This document shows, piece after piece, positions 1 through 6,046 of a stretch of 9,789 nt of DNA. A program made the translations under genes and the position numbers. This DNA comes from an uncultured bacterium (GTDB lineage: Bacteria; Bacteroidota; Bacteroidia; Bacteroidales; JACABE01). How positions within the stretch are numbered: the stretch's first letter is position 1; each line of letters begins with the position of its first letter. A model generated the notes under the pieces. That model saw only the letters and a program-made list of their open reading frames with translations. It had not been told where the DNA came from and made no database searches. The stretch is from the NCBI GenBank assembly GCA_903911455.1, contig CAIWDQ010000441.1, forward strand, positions 1 through 9,789. Direction: 5' to 3'.

Positions 1-193
1 ACCCAAATCCACTTTGTAAATAAATATTATTTGTATTGATAGTTTTACCACCAACAGCTTTAAAAAAATCATTAATATTATTATAACCACCATAACCTTC
101 AATTCCTAAACAAAAATTATGTCTCCTAGTAGAATCTTGTCCTAAGACATTAATTGAGATTAAAAGAAATGCAATACATACAATTCGTTTCAT
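1..193 (-). CDS. Secreted or envelope protein, N-terminal part only
   Basis: This minus-strand reading frame starts with ATG at 193 and runs off the left edge, giving about 64 residues. It opens with a classic signal peptide: positively charged MKR, then a hydrophobic stretch (IVCIAFLLISINVLG), with likely cleavage just before QDS near residue 19. The mature start contains a Gly/Tyr/Asn-rich stretch (GIEGYGGYNN). Such stretches are common in Bacteroidota outer-membrane beta-barrels and secreted proteins, but too little is visible to name a family. A TAnnTTTG-type word lies 23 bp upstream, so the gene probably has its own promoter rather than being read from the 160-residue gene beyond the repeat array. 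The frame is open throughout, and the signal peptide supports the start. Function is unknown. Confidence 0.75.
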   Translation of the reverse strand, partial: MKRIVCIAFLLISINVLGQDSTRRHNFCLGIEGYGGYNNINDFFKAVGGKTINTNNIYLQSGFG

Positions 194-216
194 TTTATAA
201 TGTATTTAATCATCAA

Positions 217-224
217 CAAAAATA
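217..224 (-). promoter_or_regulatory. Putative -7 box of the leftmost minus-strand gene
   Basis: On the minus strand this reads TATTTTTG, which matches the Bacteroidota -7 consensus TAnnTTTG, and it lies 23 bp before the ATG at 193. No convincing -33 TTG was found at the usual distance. The call therefore rests on the -7 word and its position, and in AT-rich DNA such a word can occur by chance. Confidence 0.4.
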
Positions 225-287
225 CAAATAATTTAAAGCAATCTTAAAAGAAGGGTAAAATTTATTTTTTTATTTTAAGATTATTTG

Positions 288-582
288 TAAATATCCTAAA
301 AGGGTTGAAGAATAACTTAAAAGCATATATTAATACCCACCGAGCCTTTTAAAAGTACCTAATAGCATCTTATAATACCCTCAGAGCCTATTCGCCGACC
401 TTAATTGGGTATTTTAATGCCCTCTGAGCTACTTTTAATACCCTTAGAGCATATTAAAAGGACCTAAAAGCATCTTTTAATACCCTCTGAGCCTATTCGC
501 CGACCCTATTTGGGTATTTAAATAGCTGACGAGGGTATTTAAATAGCAAGCGACCCTATTTTTGTTCCCTATTATCAGTATA
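288..582. repeat. Array A: degenerate repeat units in an exact 21-bp register
   Basis: The word TAATRCCC begins at 331, 373, 415, 436 and 478, and every interval is a multiple of 21. Cut into 21-bp steps, the region gives about 12-13 units with no indel. The most degenerate are at the left (288-329). A typical unit starts AATA, has a G/C-rich middle and ends TATT plus two bases, so it is roughly dyad-symmetric and can be written on either strand. Recurring words are AATACCC/GGGTATT, AATAGC/GCTATT, AATAGGG/CCCTATT, CGCCGACC and AAGATGC. A/T-rich junctions alternate with G/C-rich cores once per unit. No long open frame covers it, and stop codons are built into the unit. It lies between the terminator at 591-624 and the start of the leftmost gene. 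Its function is unknown. The period is seen directly; any role in DNA bending or protein binding is inference. Confidence 0.85.
357..520. repeat. Higher-order 105-bp direct duplication inside array A
   Basis: Positions 357-415 and 462-520 are direct copies of one 59-bp block, with 53 of 59 positions identical by hand count. They are offset by 105 bp, which is five 21-bp units. Each block contains TAATACCCTC, GAGCCTATTCGCCGACC and TTGGGTATTT in the same order. This points to duplication of several units at once, followed by substitutions but no indels. Confidence 0.85.
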
Positions 583-590
583 TTAATAAA

Positions 591-624
591 AATGCCCGAT
601 ATCGTATAAACGGCATCGGGCATT
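591..624 (-). terminator. Rho-independent-type terminator behind the 160-residue gene
   Basis: On the minus strand the arms AATGCCCGAT and ATCGGGCATT pair over 10 bp around a 14-base loop. The hairpin is followed by a T-rich tail (TTTTTATTAATA in transcript sense). It starts 20 bp past the stop codon at 644-646. It closely resembles the proS terminator at 5752-5785: both are 34 bp long with 26 matches, and both are followed by a 21-bp repeat array. Confidence 0.85.
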
Positions 625-643
625 AGTTAAATCAAAAAAAAAA

Positions 644-1126
644 TTACGGAGCAGGTGTTGGTGGAACTTCAGGGTTTCCTCCTCTACCCGGAAAACGACC
701 TTTTAGATCGTCATAAATACCTTTAGCCGCAGGGACATTGCTTTTGGCTCCACGTTTTACTGAATTATAGTACTCAAGAGCTACATAAAATTCTTCGCTT
801 CCAACTATCATCAACGAATCGTCAATGTCATCTAAAAAAGCCTGAACTACTGATCTGATAGAATATAACTGCTTACGGGCATTTACATCTATAGTGTACT
901 CAGCACTTTCAACATAACTTGGCATAAAATTGCCATGCTGTTCATAATGAGCATAAGCGTTATCGTTAAACCCATAGGATTTATCACCTAACTTAAGCAT
1001 TTTCTCCCTTTGTCCGGGAGTTAAAGATAACAGACCGGGTAGCAATGCTGCTGCATCTGTAATGTGTGTAATTACATTCTCCTTTTGCAGGTCGGTAATT
1101 ACAATTGAAATTTTGTTTTCTAACAT
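644..1126 (-). CDS. Conserved-looking hypothetical protein, 160 residues
   Basis: I do not recognise a named family. The protein has no signal peptide or membrane segment and is probably cytoplasmic. It has a hydrophobic/helical opening (residues 1-35, including LLPGLLSLTPGQREK), a central part with GDKSYGFNDNAYAHYEQ, an acidic helix with FLDDIDDSLMIVGSEEF, then an ALEYYNSVKRGAKSNVPAAKGIYDDLKGRFPG stretch (split here as ALEYYNSVKRGAK, SNVPAAKGIYDDL and KGRFPG). It ends in a short Pro/Gly tail (NPEVPPTPAP). From memory, similar short hypothetical proteins occur across Bacteroidota, but I cannot assign a role. It lies 93 bp downstream of the FadL-like gene in the same direction with no clear terminator between them, so it may share that transcript. 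An 8-bp inverted repeat sits just upstream of its start. The terminator at 591-624 closes the unit. Confidence 0.75.
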   Translation of the reverse strand: MLENKISIVITDLQKENVITHITDAAALLPGLLSLTPGQREKMLKLGDKSYGFNDNAYAHYEQHGNFMPSYVESAEYTIDVNARKQLYSIRSVVQAFLDDIDDSLMIVGSEEFYVALEYYNSVKRGAKSNVPAAKGIYDDLKGRFPGRGGNPEVPPTPAP

Positions 1127-1138
1127 TTCAATTAATTT

Positions 1139-1157
1139 TAGCTATTTTGAATAGCTA
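1139..1157. promoter_or_regulatory. Perfect 8-bp inverted repeat before the 160-residue gene
   Basis: TAGCTATT and AATAGCTA flank a 3-base spacer (TTG), centred about 22 bp upstream of the ATG at 1126. It could form a small hairpin in the leader or be an operator for a dimeric regulator. Its arms use the word AATAGC/GCTATT, which is also a building block of both 21-bp arrays, so it might instead be an isolated remnant of that repeat. Its role is not shown by the sequence. Confidence 0.4.
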
Positions 1158-1219
1158 TAAAGGACTCAGATATAATTTAATTTTACTATCATCTCTGATA
1201 ATAAAAGTTATATGTCATG

Positions 1220-2647
1220 TTAATATTTAAATCCTAAAGTCATCATAATATTGCTTCCTGTAAGCGTATTTTTAACAGGATTTAAATTATATGCAGGATC
1301 ATAAAAATAATAATCTTCTTTTTGTATTGAATAAGAATATGAGAAATCGAGGAAATATCCCTTTTCTTTAAAGCCTATGCCTAAGGAGAATATATTGCGG
1401 GATGCATCGTTGGCAGTAGTTTTAAAAGGGCTTTGATAATAAGCATAGCCAGCTCTTAAAGTAATAGGGTTAAGTCTCCATTCTGTCCCGATCCTGATAT
1501 TATTAGTAGAAGTATAATTATTTTGTATGTTTTGATTTTGATTAAAGAAATCTTCACCATCGGCTCTAATACGTGCAGAAGAATAATCAATAAACTCATA
1601 ATCGGCACTAATTAACCCATATTGACCAATAATAAAAGCGATACTCCCAATAAAATGCATAGGAGTAGTAATTTGATAATTATTTACTCCTTGTGGAGAT
1701 TCAGCAGTAAAACTACCACTATCAACCTGAGAATCTATTCTGCGTGTCCATTGATCCTGCATACTGTAAAAAGTTGGAGAATGAAAAGAAAAACCAATTC
1801 TAACCATGTCGTTAGGACGATAAATGATACCTAATTTCACATTAACACCTGTACCTGTAGTGTTTAAATTATCACTTACTGAGAAACTATTGTGAAGAGA
1901 ATCTTTTTCGGTATAAAGAGATTGTTCATTATACTTTACAAAAGGAACACCAATAGTAGCACCTATGTAAATTTTATTACTGTAGTTCCCACCTAAAGTA
2001 AAAGCAAATTCATTAGCAGATCCACTAAAAGTAGAAGTTTTCCTTTGAATAACAGTTCCTTTTATAGGAGTCATGTATTGTGTGGAATCACCTATAGGAT
2101 TTAATAAGAAAGTTTTATAAGCCAATTTGGTATCAAAGTCATTGAGGTCAGTAGGCTTATAACCCTTAGCATAATCTAGGTACTCAGTCATCATCGAAGA
2201 ATTGGAGCTACTGCCTTGAATAGTCATATTATTATTATAATCATTCAGTCTATTAATCCCAAATCCAAACTGAACATCTTTCCAGCCATTTCCTTCAGCA
2301 TATTTGCCACTTTTATAAAAATCATAAACTATACCTACATTCCCAAGGCTGAAATTATATTTATTATCGTAATAAGAAGGACTATTATTATATGTAGAGT
2401 TTGTCCCTCCAACACTTAAAGAAGGAGTAATAGTAAATTCAGAGCCTTTATATAAACCAATTCCTGCAGGATTGATGCTTAAAGTTGAGAAATCGGCGCC
2501 TAAAGCACCAAAAGCACCACCCATAGCATTAAATCTGGCTGTACCAACATTGAAATTTTGAGAATATCTGAGAGCGTCAATCTCATTTTGAGCATTAACT
2601 TTAAAAAGAGACAAGGTTAAGATTATTATTAATGTTATTTTTTTCAT
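1220..2647 (-). CDS. OmpP1/FadL/TodX-like outer-membrane beta-barrel protein
   Basis: This is a 475-residue protein, a usual length for FadL-type barrels. A signal peptide spans residues 1-19 (MKKITLIIILTLSLFKVNA, cleavage before Q20). The mature N-terminus carries the family's hallmark run: RFNAMGGAFGAL at 38-49, then SINPAGIGLYKG at 57-68. The rest alternates polar and aromatic residues as in amphipathic beta-strands, and the chain ends MMTLGFKY with a terminal aromatic residue typical of barrels. The frame stays open for 126 codons upstream, but that stretch overlaps the lipoprotein gene and reads as low-complexity Val/Leu. The ATG at 2647, which begins the signal peptide, is therefore the right start. 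It lies 40 bp behind the lipoprotein gene, so the two are probably one operon. FadL-like proteins move hydrophobic compounds across the outer membrane; the substrate here is unknown. Confidence 0.85.
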   Translation of the reverse strand: MKKITLIIILTLSLFKVNAQNEIDALRYSQNFNVGTARFNAMGGAFGALGADFSTLSINPAGIGLYKGSEFTITPSLSVGGTNSTYNNSPSYYDNKYNFSLGNVGIVYDFYKSGKYAEGNGWKDVQFGFGINRLNDYNNNMTIQGSSSNSSMMTEYLDYAKGYKPTDLNDFDTKLAYKTFLLNPIGDSTQYMTPIKGTVIQRKTSTFSGSANEFAFTLGGNYSNKIYIGATIGVPFVKYNEQSLYTEKDSLHNSFSVSDNLNTTGTGVNVKLGIIYRPNDMVRIGFSFHSPTFYSMQDQWTRRIDSQVDSGSFTAESPQGVNNYQITTPMHFIGSIAFIIGQYGLISADYEFIDYSSARIRADGEDFFNQNQNIQNNYTSTNNIRIGTEWRLNPITLRAGYAYYQSPFKTTANDASRNIFSLGIGFKEKGYFLDFSYSYSIQKEDYYFYDPAYNLNPVKNTLTGSNIMMTLGFKY

Positions 2648-2687
2648 TGTAGTAAAAAATTTGAGGTTATTAATGTTTTGTTTGAAA

Positions 2688-4121
2688 TTATCTTCTGCCA
2701 CCACTATGTGATCCACCACTACTTGAACCGCCACCACTTGATCTTGATCCACCACCTGAATTACCACCCGATCCAGAACTCGATCCAGAACTACGCCCAC
2801 TACTTGATGGAGTGTAAGTAGGAGAACTACTACGACTTGGGGTAGATTGAGAAGGAGTGTAGTTATTAGAGTTGCTGTATCTGTTATTACTTTGGTTAGT
2901 ATTATACCTTCTTTGAGCAGTATTATTCTGTTGAGTTGGTCTATTAGTAGTATTATTTTGATTTGCGTTAGTATTCCTTTGTTGAGGAGTACTATTATAA
3001 GCACGTTCTTTTTTAGCTTGAGCACTTTCGTAATCCTGGCTCGAACGAGGACGATTATAAGAAGGAGATGAATAAGCCTTAGTTCCAGTAGTAGTATTTG
3101 TATTAGTAGTAGGAACAGGTTTGTTATACTGACGAACTACATTGTTTGAATTAGCTCTGTTGTATCCAGGATTAGGAGTAGCCGGTTGTTGATTATAATT
3201 TCTGGCTCTCGAAACGTTAGCATTATTATTAGTAACTGCTTTCTGTTGATCTTGACGGACAGTTATAGTTGAATTAGGAGATGTAGAAGTATTAGTTCTT
3301 GCTTCAGTTCTTTGATCCTGAGTTTTTCCATTAGAATTTGTGCTACTTCTTCCAGGTCTGCCGCTTAATCCAAGAGTACGACCAGATGAAATTCCATTAG
3401 AAGCACCTATCTGATTTCTTTGTCCATAATAATGATTTGAATTGGAAGCCCAACCCCCATCATGATAACCACCACCATGTCCATATCCACCATAATCGTT
3501 ACCATAATATCCTCCCCAATAAGGATGGTAATATCCAAAGCCACCATAGCCCCAGCCCAATCCATAACCAAAACCTAAACCCCAACCATAATTATATGGA
3601 CTATAGTAGCTATAGTAAGGCCAGCCCCAGTTATATCCCATATAGATACTGGTTCCATAATAAAATGGATCATTGTTATACCAATACATATTAGTATAAT
3701 AATCGTCATAATAACTGGAATAACATGGATTATGAAATCTGCGTAAACGGGCAGCATAAGCATAATCATAATAATCATCACTGGTATAACCACTGTTATC
3801 AGTATTTTGATTTACCGAATTATCAGTATTAAAATTATTATTTTGTTGATCACTTACATTATTATTGACAGCATTAGTTTGAGGTTCTTTATTTTGAGGA
3901 GTTGTAGTGTTTTTAGGAGTGTATGAGTTTGGAGTAGCCTCAGTATAAGTCTGCTTATCATTAACAGTTGTTGAAGGTTTTACTTCCTGAGTATTATTTG
4001 CAGCTTTTTGAGGTCTGTAATATACACCATCATCTTCATTCCCCGAACCTGCTTGATACATTGATGTACAAGCTGTAGACAGGAATAAAGGAATTAAGAA
4101 TATTTTCAATAGATTTTTCAT
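2688..4121 (-). CDS. Low-complexity Tyr/Gly/Asn-rich putative lipoprotein
   Basis: This 477-residue protein starts MKNLLKIFLIPLFLSTAC, a lipoprotein signal with the lipidated Cys at 18. The residue at -3 is Ser rather than Leu, so the lipobox is slightly atypical. Residues 20-110 are Asn/Thr/Gln-rich. Residues 111-225 form an extraordinary Tyr/Trp/Gly core (runs such as YYDDYYTNMYWYNN and GWGLGFGYGLGWGYGG) with one Cys at 133. Residues 226-420 are Asn/Gln/Thr/Arg-rich. The tail from about 421 is Ser/Gly-rich and ends GGRR. No enzymatic motif is visible. It is probably anchored in the envelope and largely disordered or adhesive; that is inference from composition. A strong Shine-Dalgarno (GGGAGGA, minus strand 4136-4130) precedes the start, unusual in this window. 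The FadL-like barrel gene follows after 40 bp, suggesting the two work together. proS diverges from it. Confidence 0.8.
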   Translation of the reverse strand: MKNLLKIFLIPLFLSTACTSMYQAGSGNEDDGVYYRPQKAANNTQEVKPSTTVNDKQTYTEATPNSYTPKNTTTPQNKEPQTNAVNNNVSDQQNNNFNTDNSVNQNTDNSGYTSDDYYDYAYAARLRRFHNPCYSSYYDDYYTNMYWYNNDPFYYGTSIYMGYNWGWPYYSYYSPYNYGWGLGFGYGLGWGYGGFGYYHPYWGGYYGNDYGGYGHGGGYHDGGWASNSNHYYGQRNQIGASNGISSGRTLGLSGRPGRSSTNSNGKTQDQRTEARTNTSTSPNSTITVRQDQQKAVTNNNANVSRARNYNQQPATPNPGYNRANSNNVVRQYNKPVPTTNTNTTTGTKAYSSPSYNRPRSSQDYESAQAKKERAYNSTPQQRNTNANQNNTTNRPTQQNNTAQRRYNTNQSNNRYSNSNNYTPSQSTPSRSSSPTYTPSSSGRSSGSSSGSGGNSGGGSRSSGGGSSSGGSHSGGRR

Positions 4122-4129
4122 TTTTTGGG

Positions 4130-4136
4130 TCCTCCC
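4130..4136 (-). promoter_or_regulatory. Strong Shine-Dalgarno of the lipoprotein gene
   Basis: On the minus strand this reads GGGAGGA, ending 8 bases before the ATG at 4121. Most other genes here lack any such site, as usual for Bacteroidota. The site supports the start and hints at high translation of the lipoprotein. Confidence 0.65.
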
Positions 4137-4179
4137 ATTTTTTAAATTAAATAAATGCTATTTTAAAACTTATATTTTT

Positions 4180-4187
4180 TAATTTTG
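4180..4187 (+). promoter_or_regulatory. -7 box of proS
   Basis: TAATTTTG followed by C matches the Bacteroidota TAnnTTTG consensus and lies 64 bp before the proS ATG. No clear TTG is visible 19 bp upstream. The same word precedes the UbiA gene and rpsF in this window. It implies a leader of roughly 55-60 bases for proS. Confidence 0.55.
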
Positions 4188-4251
4188 CAGATTATTATTA
4201 AATATTATTTACACGGATTTATATACAAATTTCATACCAAAACAACACAAA

Positions 4252-5727
4252 ATGGCAAAAGAATTGACTAAAAGAGAAGATAATTATTCGCAATGGTATA
4301 ATGAGCTGGTTATTAAAGCTGATTTAGCTGAAAATTCTGCAGTGCGAGGATGCATGGTAATTAAGCCATATGGTTATGCTATATGGGAGAAGATGCAGGC
4401 AGCCCTTGATAAAATGTTTAAAGATACGGGGCATCAAAATGCATATTTCCCATTGTTTATACCAAAATCTTTTTTCAGTAGAGAGGCTAGCCACGTTGAA
4501 GGTTTTGCTAAAGAATGTGCTGTTGTTACTCATTATCGTTTAAAAGCAGATCCAAATGGTAAAGGTGTAATCATAGATGAAGATTCAAAATTAGAAGAAG
4601 AATTAATTGTTCGTCCAACTTCCGAAACTATAATTTGGGATACTTATCGTAATTGGATACAGTCTTATAGAGATCTTCCAATATTGGTGAATCAATGGGC
4701 TAATGTAGTTAGATGGGAAATGAGAACCAGATTATTTTTAAGAACAGCTGAATTTCTTTGGCAGGAAGGTCATACAGCTCATGCTACTGAGAAAGAAGCT
4801 GTGGAAGAAGCTCGTAAAATGCTTGAGGTTTATGCTGATTTTGCAGAAAACTGGTTGGCATTACCTGTTTTAAAAGGTGTAAAAACAATAAATGAACGTT
4901 TTGCGGGAGCAGTAGATACTTATTGTATTGAAGCTTTGATGCAGGATGGGAAAGCACTTCAGGCAGGTACTTCACATTTTCTTGGTCAGAATTTTGCAAA
5001 GGCTTTTGATGTAAAATATCTGACAAAAGAAAATAAACAAGAGTTTGTTTGGGCTACTTCATGGGGTGTTTCTACCAGATTAATGGGTGCATTGGTTATG
5101 GCTCATTCTGATGATAATGGTTTGGTATTACCTCCTAAGTTGGCTCCTATTCAGGTTGTAATAGTTCCTATTTATAAAAATGAAGAACAACTTGCAGCTA
5201 TTTCTGAAAGAGTTTTAAAAATTAAAAAATCAATTGAAGCTAAAGGAATATCAGTTAAATATGACGATAGAGATACTTATAAGCCAGGATGGAAGTTTGC
5301 TGAATATGAATTAAAAGGTGTTCCATTGAGATTAGCAATTGGTCCTCGTGATCTTGAAGAAGGGACTATTGAAGTTGCTCGTCGCGATACTTTAGAAAAA
5401 TCAACCTATCAACAAATAGATATTGAAAACAAAGTTGAGCATTTACTGGAAGCTATCCAGAAGAATCTTTATCAAAAAGCTTTAACTTTTAGAGATGATT
5501 TGACTTATAAAGTTGATACTTGGGAAGAATTTAAACATGCTATTGATAACAAAGGTGGATTTGTACTTGCTCATTGGGATGGAACGACTGATACTGAACT
5601 TAAAATAAAAGAAGAAACAAAAGCTACTATACGTACAATTCCATTGAATAATCCTCAGGAAACGGGTAAATGTATTTATACTGGTAAACCTTCAACGCAA
5701 AGAGTAGTATTCGCGAAAGCGTATTAA
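4252..5727 (+). CDS. proS: Prolyl-tRNA synthetase, archaeal/eukaryotic-like (type 3)
   Basis: This enzyme charges tRNA-Pro with proline in the cytoplasm. Its 491 residues fit the short archaeal-like ProRS, which lacks the ybaK-type editing insertion of the long bacterial form. Class II motif 1 lies around 33-71 (GCMVIKPYGYAIWEKM to YFPLFIP). Motif 2 follows RPTSE (121-125), with RWEMRTRLFLRTAEFLWQEG at 154-173, and motif 3 is GVSTRLMGALVMAHSDDNG at 272-290. The anticodon-binding domain begins near 299 (PIQVVIVPIY), and a C-terminal domain ends in the family's FAKAY. In that last domain only Cys474 remains of the four zinc ligands I recall from archaeal-type enzymes; positions 443, 448 and 477 are Asp, Thr and Thr. 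No Shine-Dalgarno is present. The start is fixed by MAKELTKREDNYSQWY, typical of the family. Its own -7 box and terminator make it look monocistronic. Confidence 0.97.
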   Translation: MAKELTKREDNYSQWYNELVIKADLAENSAVRGCMVIKPYGYAIWEKMQAALDKMFKDTGHQNAYFPLFIPKSFFSREASHVEGFAKECAVVTHYRLKADPNGKGVIIDEDSKLEEELIVRPTSETIIWDTYRNWIQSYRDLPILVNQWANVVRWEMRTRLFLRTAEFLWQEGHTAHATEKEAVEEARKMLEVYADFAENWLALPVLKGVKTINERFAGAVDTYCIEALMQDGKALQAGTSHFLGQNFAKAFDVKYLTKENKQEFVWATSWGVSTRLMGALVMAHSDDNGLVLPPKLAPIQVVIVPIYKNEEQLAAISERVLKIKKSIEAKGISVKYDDRDTYKPGWKFAEYELKGVPLRLAIGPRDLEEGTIEVARRDTLEKSTYQQIDIENKVEHLLEAIQKNLYQKALTFRDDLTYKVDTWEEFKHAIDNKGGFVLAHWDGTTDTELKIKEETKATIRTIPLNNPQETGKCIYTGKPSTQRVVFAKAY

Positions 5728-5751
5728 TAAATATATTTTTTTAATTATTAT

Positions 5752-5785
5752 AAAGCCCGGTCTCGTATTTACGAAATCGGGCTTT
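5752..5785 (+). terminator. Terminator of proS
   Basis: AAAGCCCGGT and ATCGGGCTTT pair over 10 bp (one G-T wobble) around a 14-base loop that has its own CGT/ACG pairing. The hairpin lies 24 bp past the proS stop. The tail is only moderately T-rich (TTTAGTATTAAT). Its sequence matches the terminator at 591-624 at 26 of 34 positions, and array B begins directly after it. Confidence 0.8.
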
Positions 5786-5794
5786 AGTATTAAT

Positions 5795-6046
5795 GTGCTG
5801 ATAATAGGTTATAAAAATAGCCTCCGACCCTATTTAAATACCCTTATCAGCTATTAAAATACCTTCAGAAGGTCGGCAAATAACAAACGAACTCCTTTTA
5901 ATACCTTCCTTAGCTATTAAAAGGAGTTCGCCAGCTATTTTTAGATGTTATTTTGCTATTAAAAGATGCTTTTAAGTAATAAGAATAGCTTGCGAAAGTA
6001 TTTTAATAAGAAAGTTTGCTATTCGCCGACTCTTTTAGCATATTTA
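5795..6046. repeat. Array B: degenerate repeat units in an exact 21-bp register
   Basis: Stepping 21 bp from 5816 gives eleven further units (5816, 5837, 5858, 5879, 5900, 5921, 5942, 5963, 5984, 6005, 6026) without an indel. Most begin AATA or AAGA and end GCTATT or GTATT plus two bases. A boundary unit at 5795 holds CTGATAATAGG. Words shared with array A include CCGACCCTATTTA, CTATTCGCCGAC, AGCTATT and AAGATGCTTTTA. The first three units match array A's first three (minus-strand reading) in order: 14, 18 and 15 of 21 positions by hand count. No long open frame covers it. It lies between the proS terminator and the leader of the DHODH-like gene. Its function is unknown. Strict phasing despite heavy sequence drift suggests the spacing itself is kept. 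Confidence 0.85.
5888..5930. repeat. 16-bp perfect inverted repeat (hairpin) within array B
   Basis: CGAACTCCTTTTAATA (5888-5903) and TATTAAAAGGAGTTCG (5915-5930) are perfect reverse complements around an 11-base loop. This is the strongest stem in the array. It arises because units are written on opposite strands, centred on the unit at 5900. It is not followed at once by a T-run, so it is not an obvious terminator. If array B is transcribed by read-through from proS it would form a stable RNA stem. Confidence 0.8.

Noticed and set aside
288..582. CRISPR array reading of array A (and of array B at 5795-6046)
   Set aside because: There is no alternation of constant repeat and unique spacer, the 21-bp unit is too short, every unit is diverged, and no cas genes are present.
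288..582. Heptapeptide-repeat coding sequence, since 21 bp is seven codons
   Set aside because: Stop codons (TAA, TAG, TGA) are part of the unit words such as TATTAA, AATAGC and CTGAGC. No long open frame crosses either array on either strand.
2648..3025. 126-codon N-terminal extension of the FadL-like reading frame
   Set aside because: It overlaps the lipoprotein gene in another frame, reads as Val/Leu/Ile low complexity, and would bury a perfect signal peptide inside the protein. The start at 2647 is far better.
2216..3793. Several open frames of 60-90 codons opposite or out of frame with the lipoprotein and barrel genes
   Set aside because: They come from low-complexity repeats of Asn/Tyr/Gly/Ser codons, lack credible starts, and have implausible compositions (His/Asn or Ile runs).
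4165..4172. -7 box for the lipoprotein gene (TAAGTTTT on the minus strand)
   Set aside because: It lacks the final G of TAnnTTTG and has no -33 partner. It is plausible by position but too weak to annotate.
4324..5026. Minus-strand open frames inside proS
   Set aside because: They are antisense shadows of a strongly conserved gene, with no ribosome site or family resemblance.
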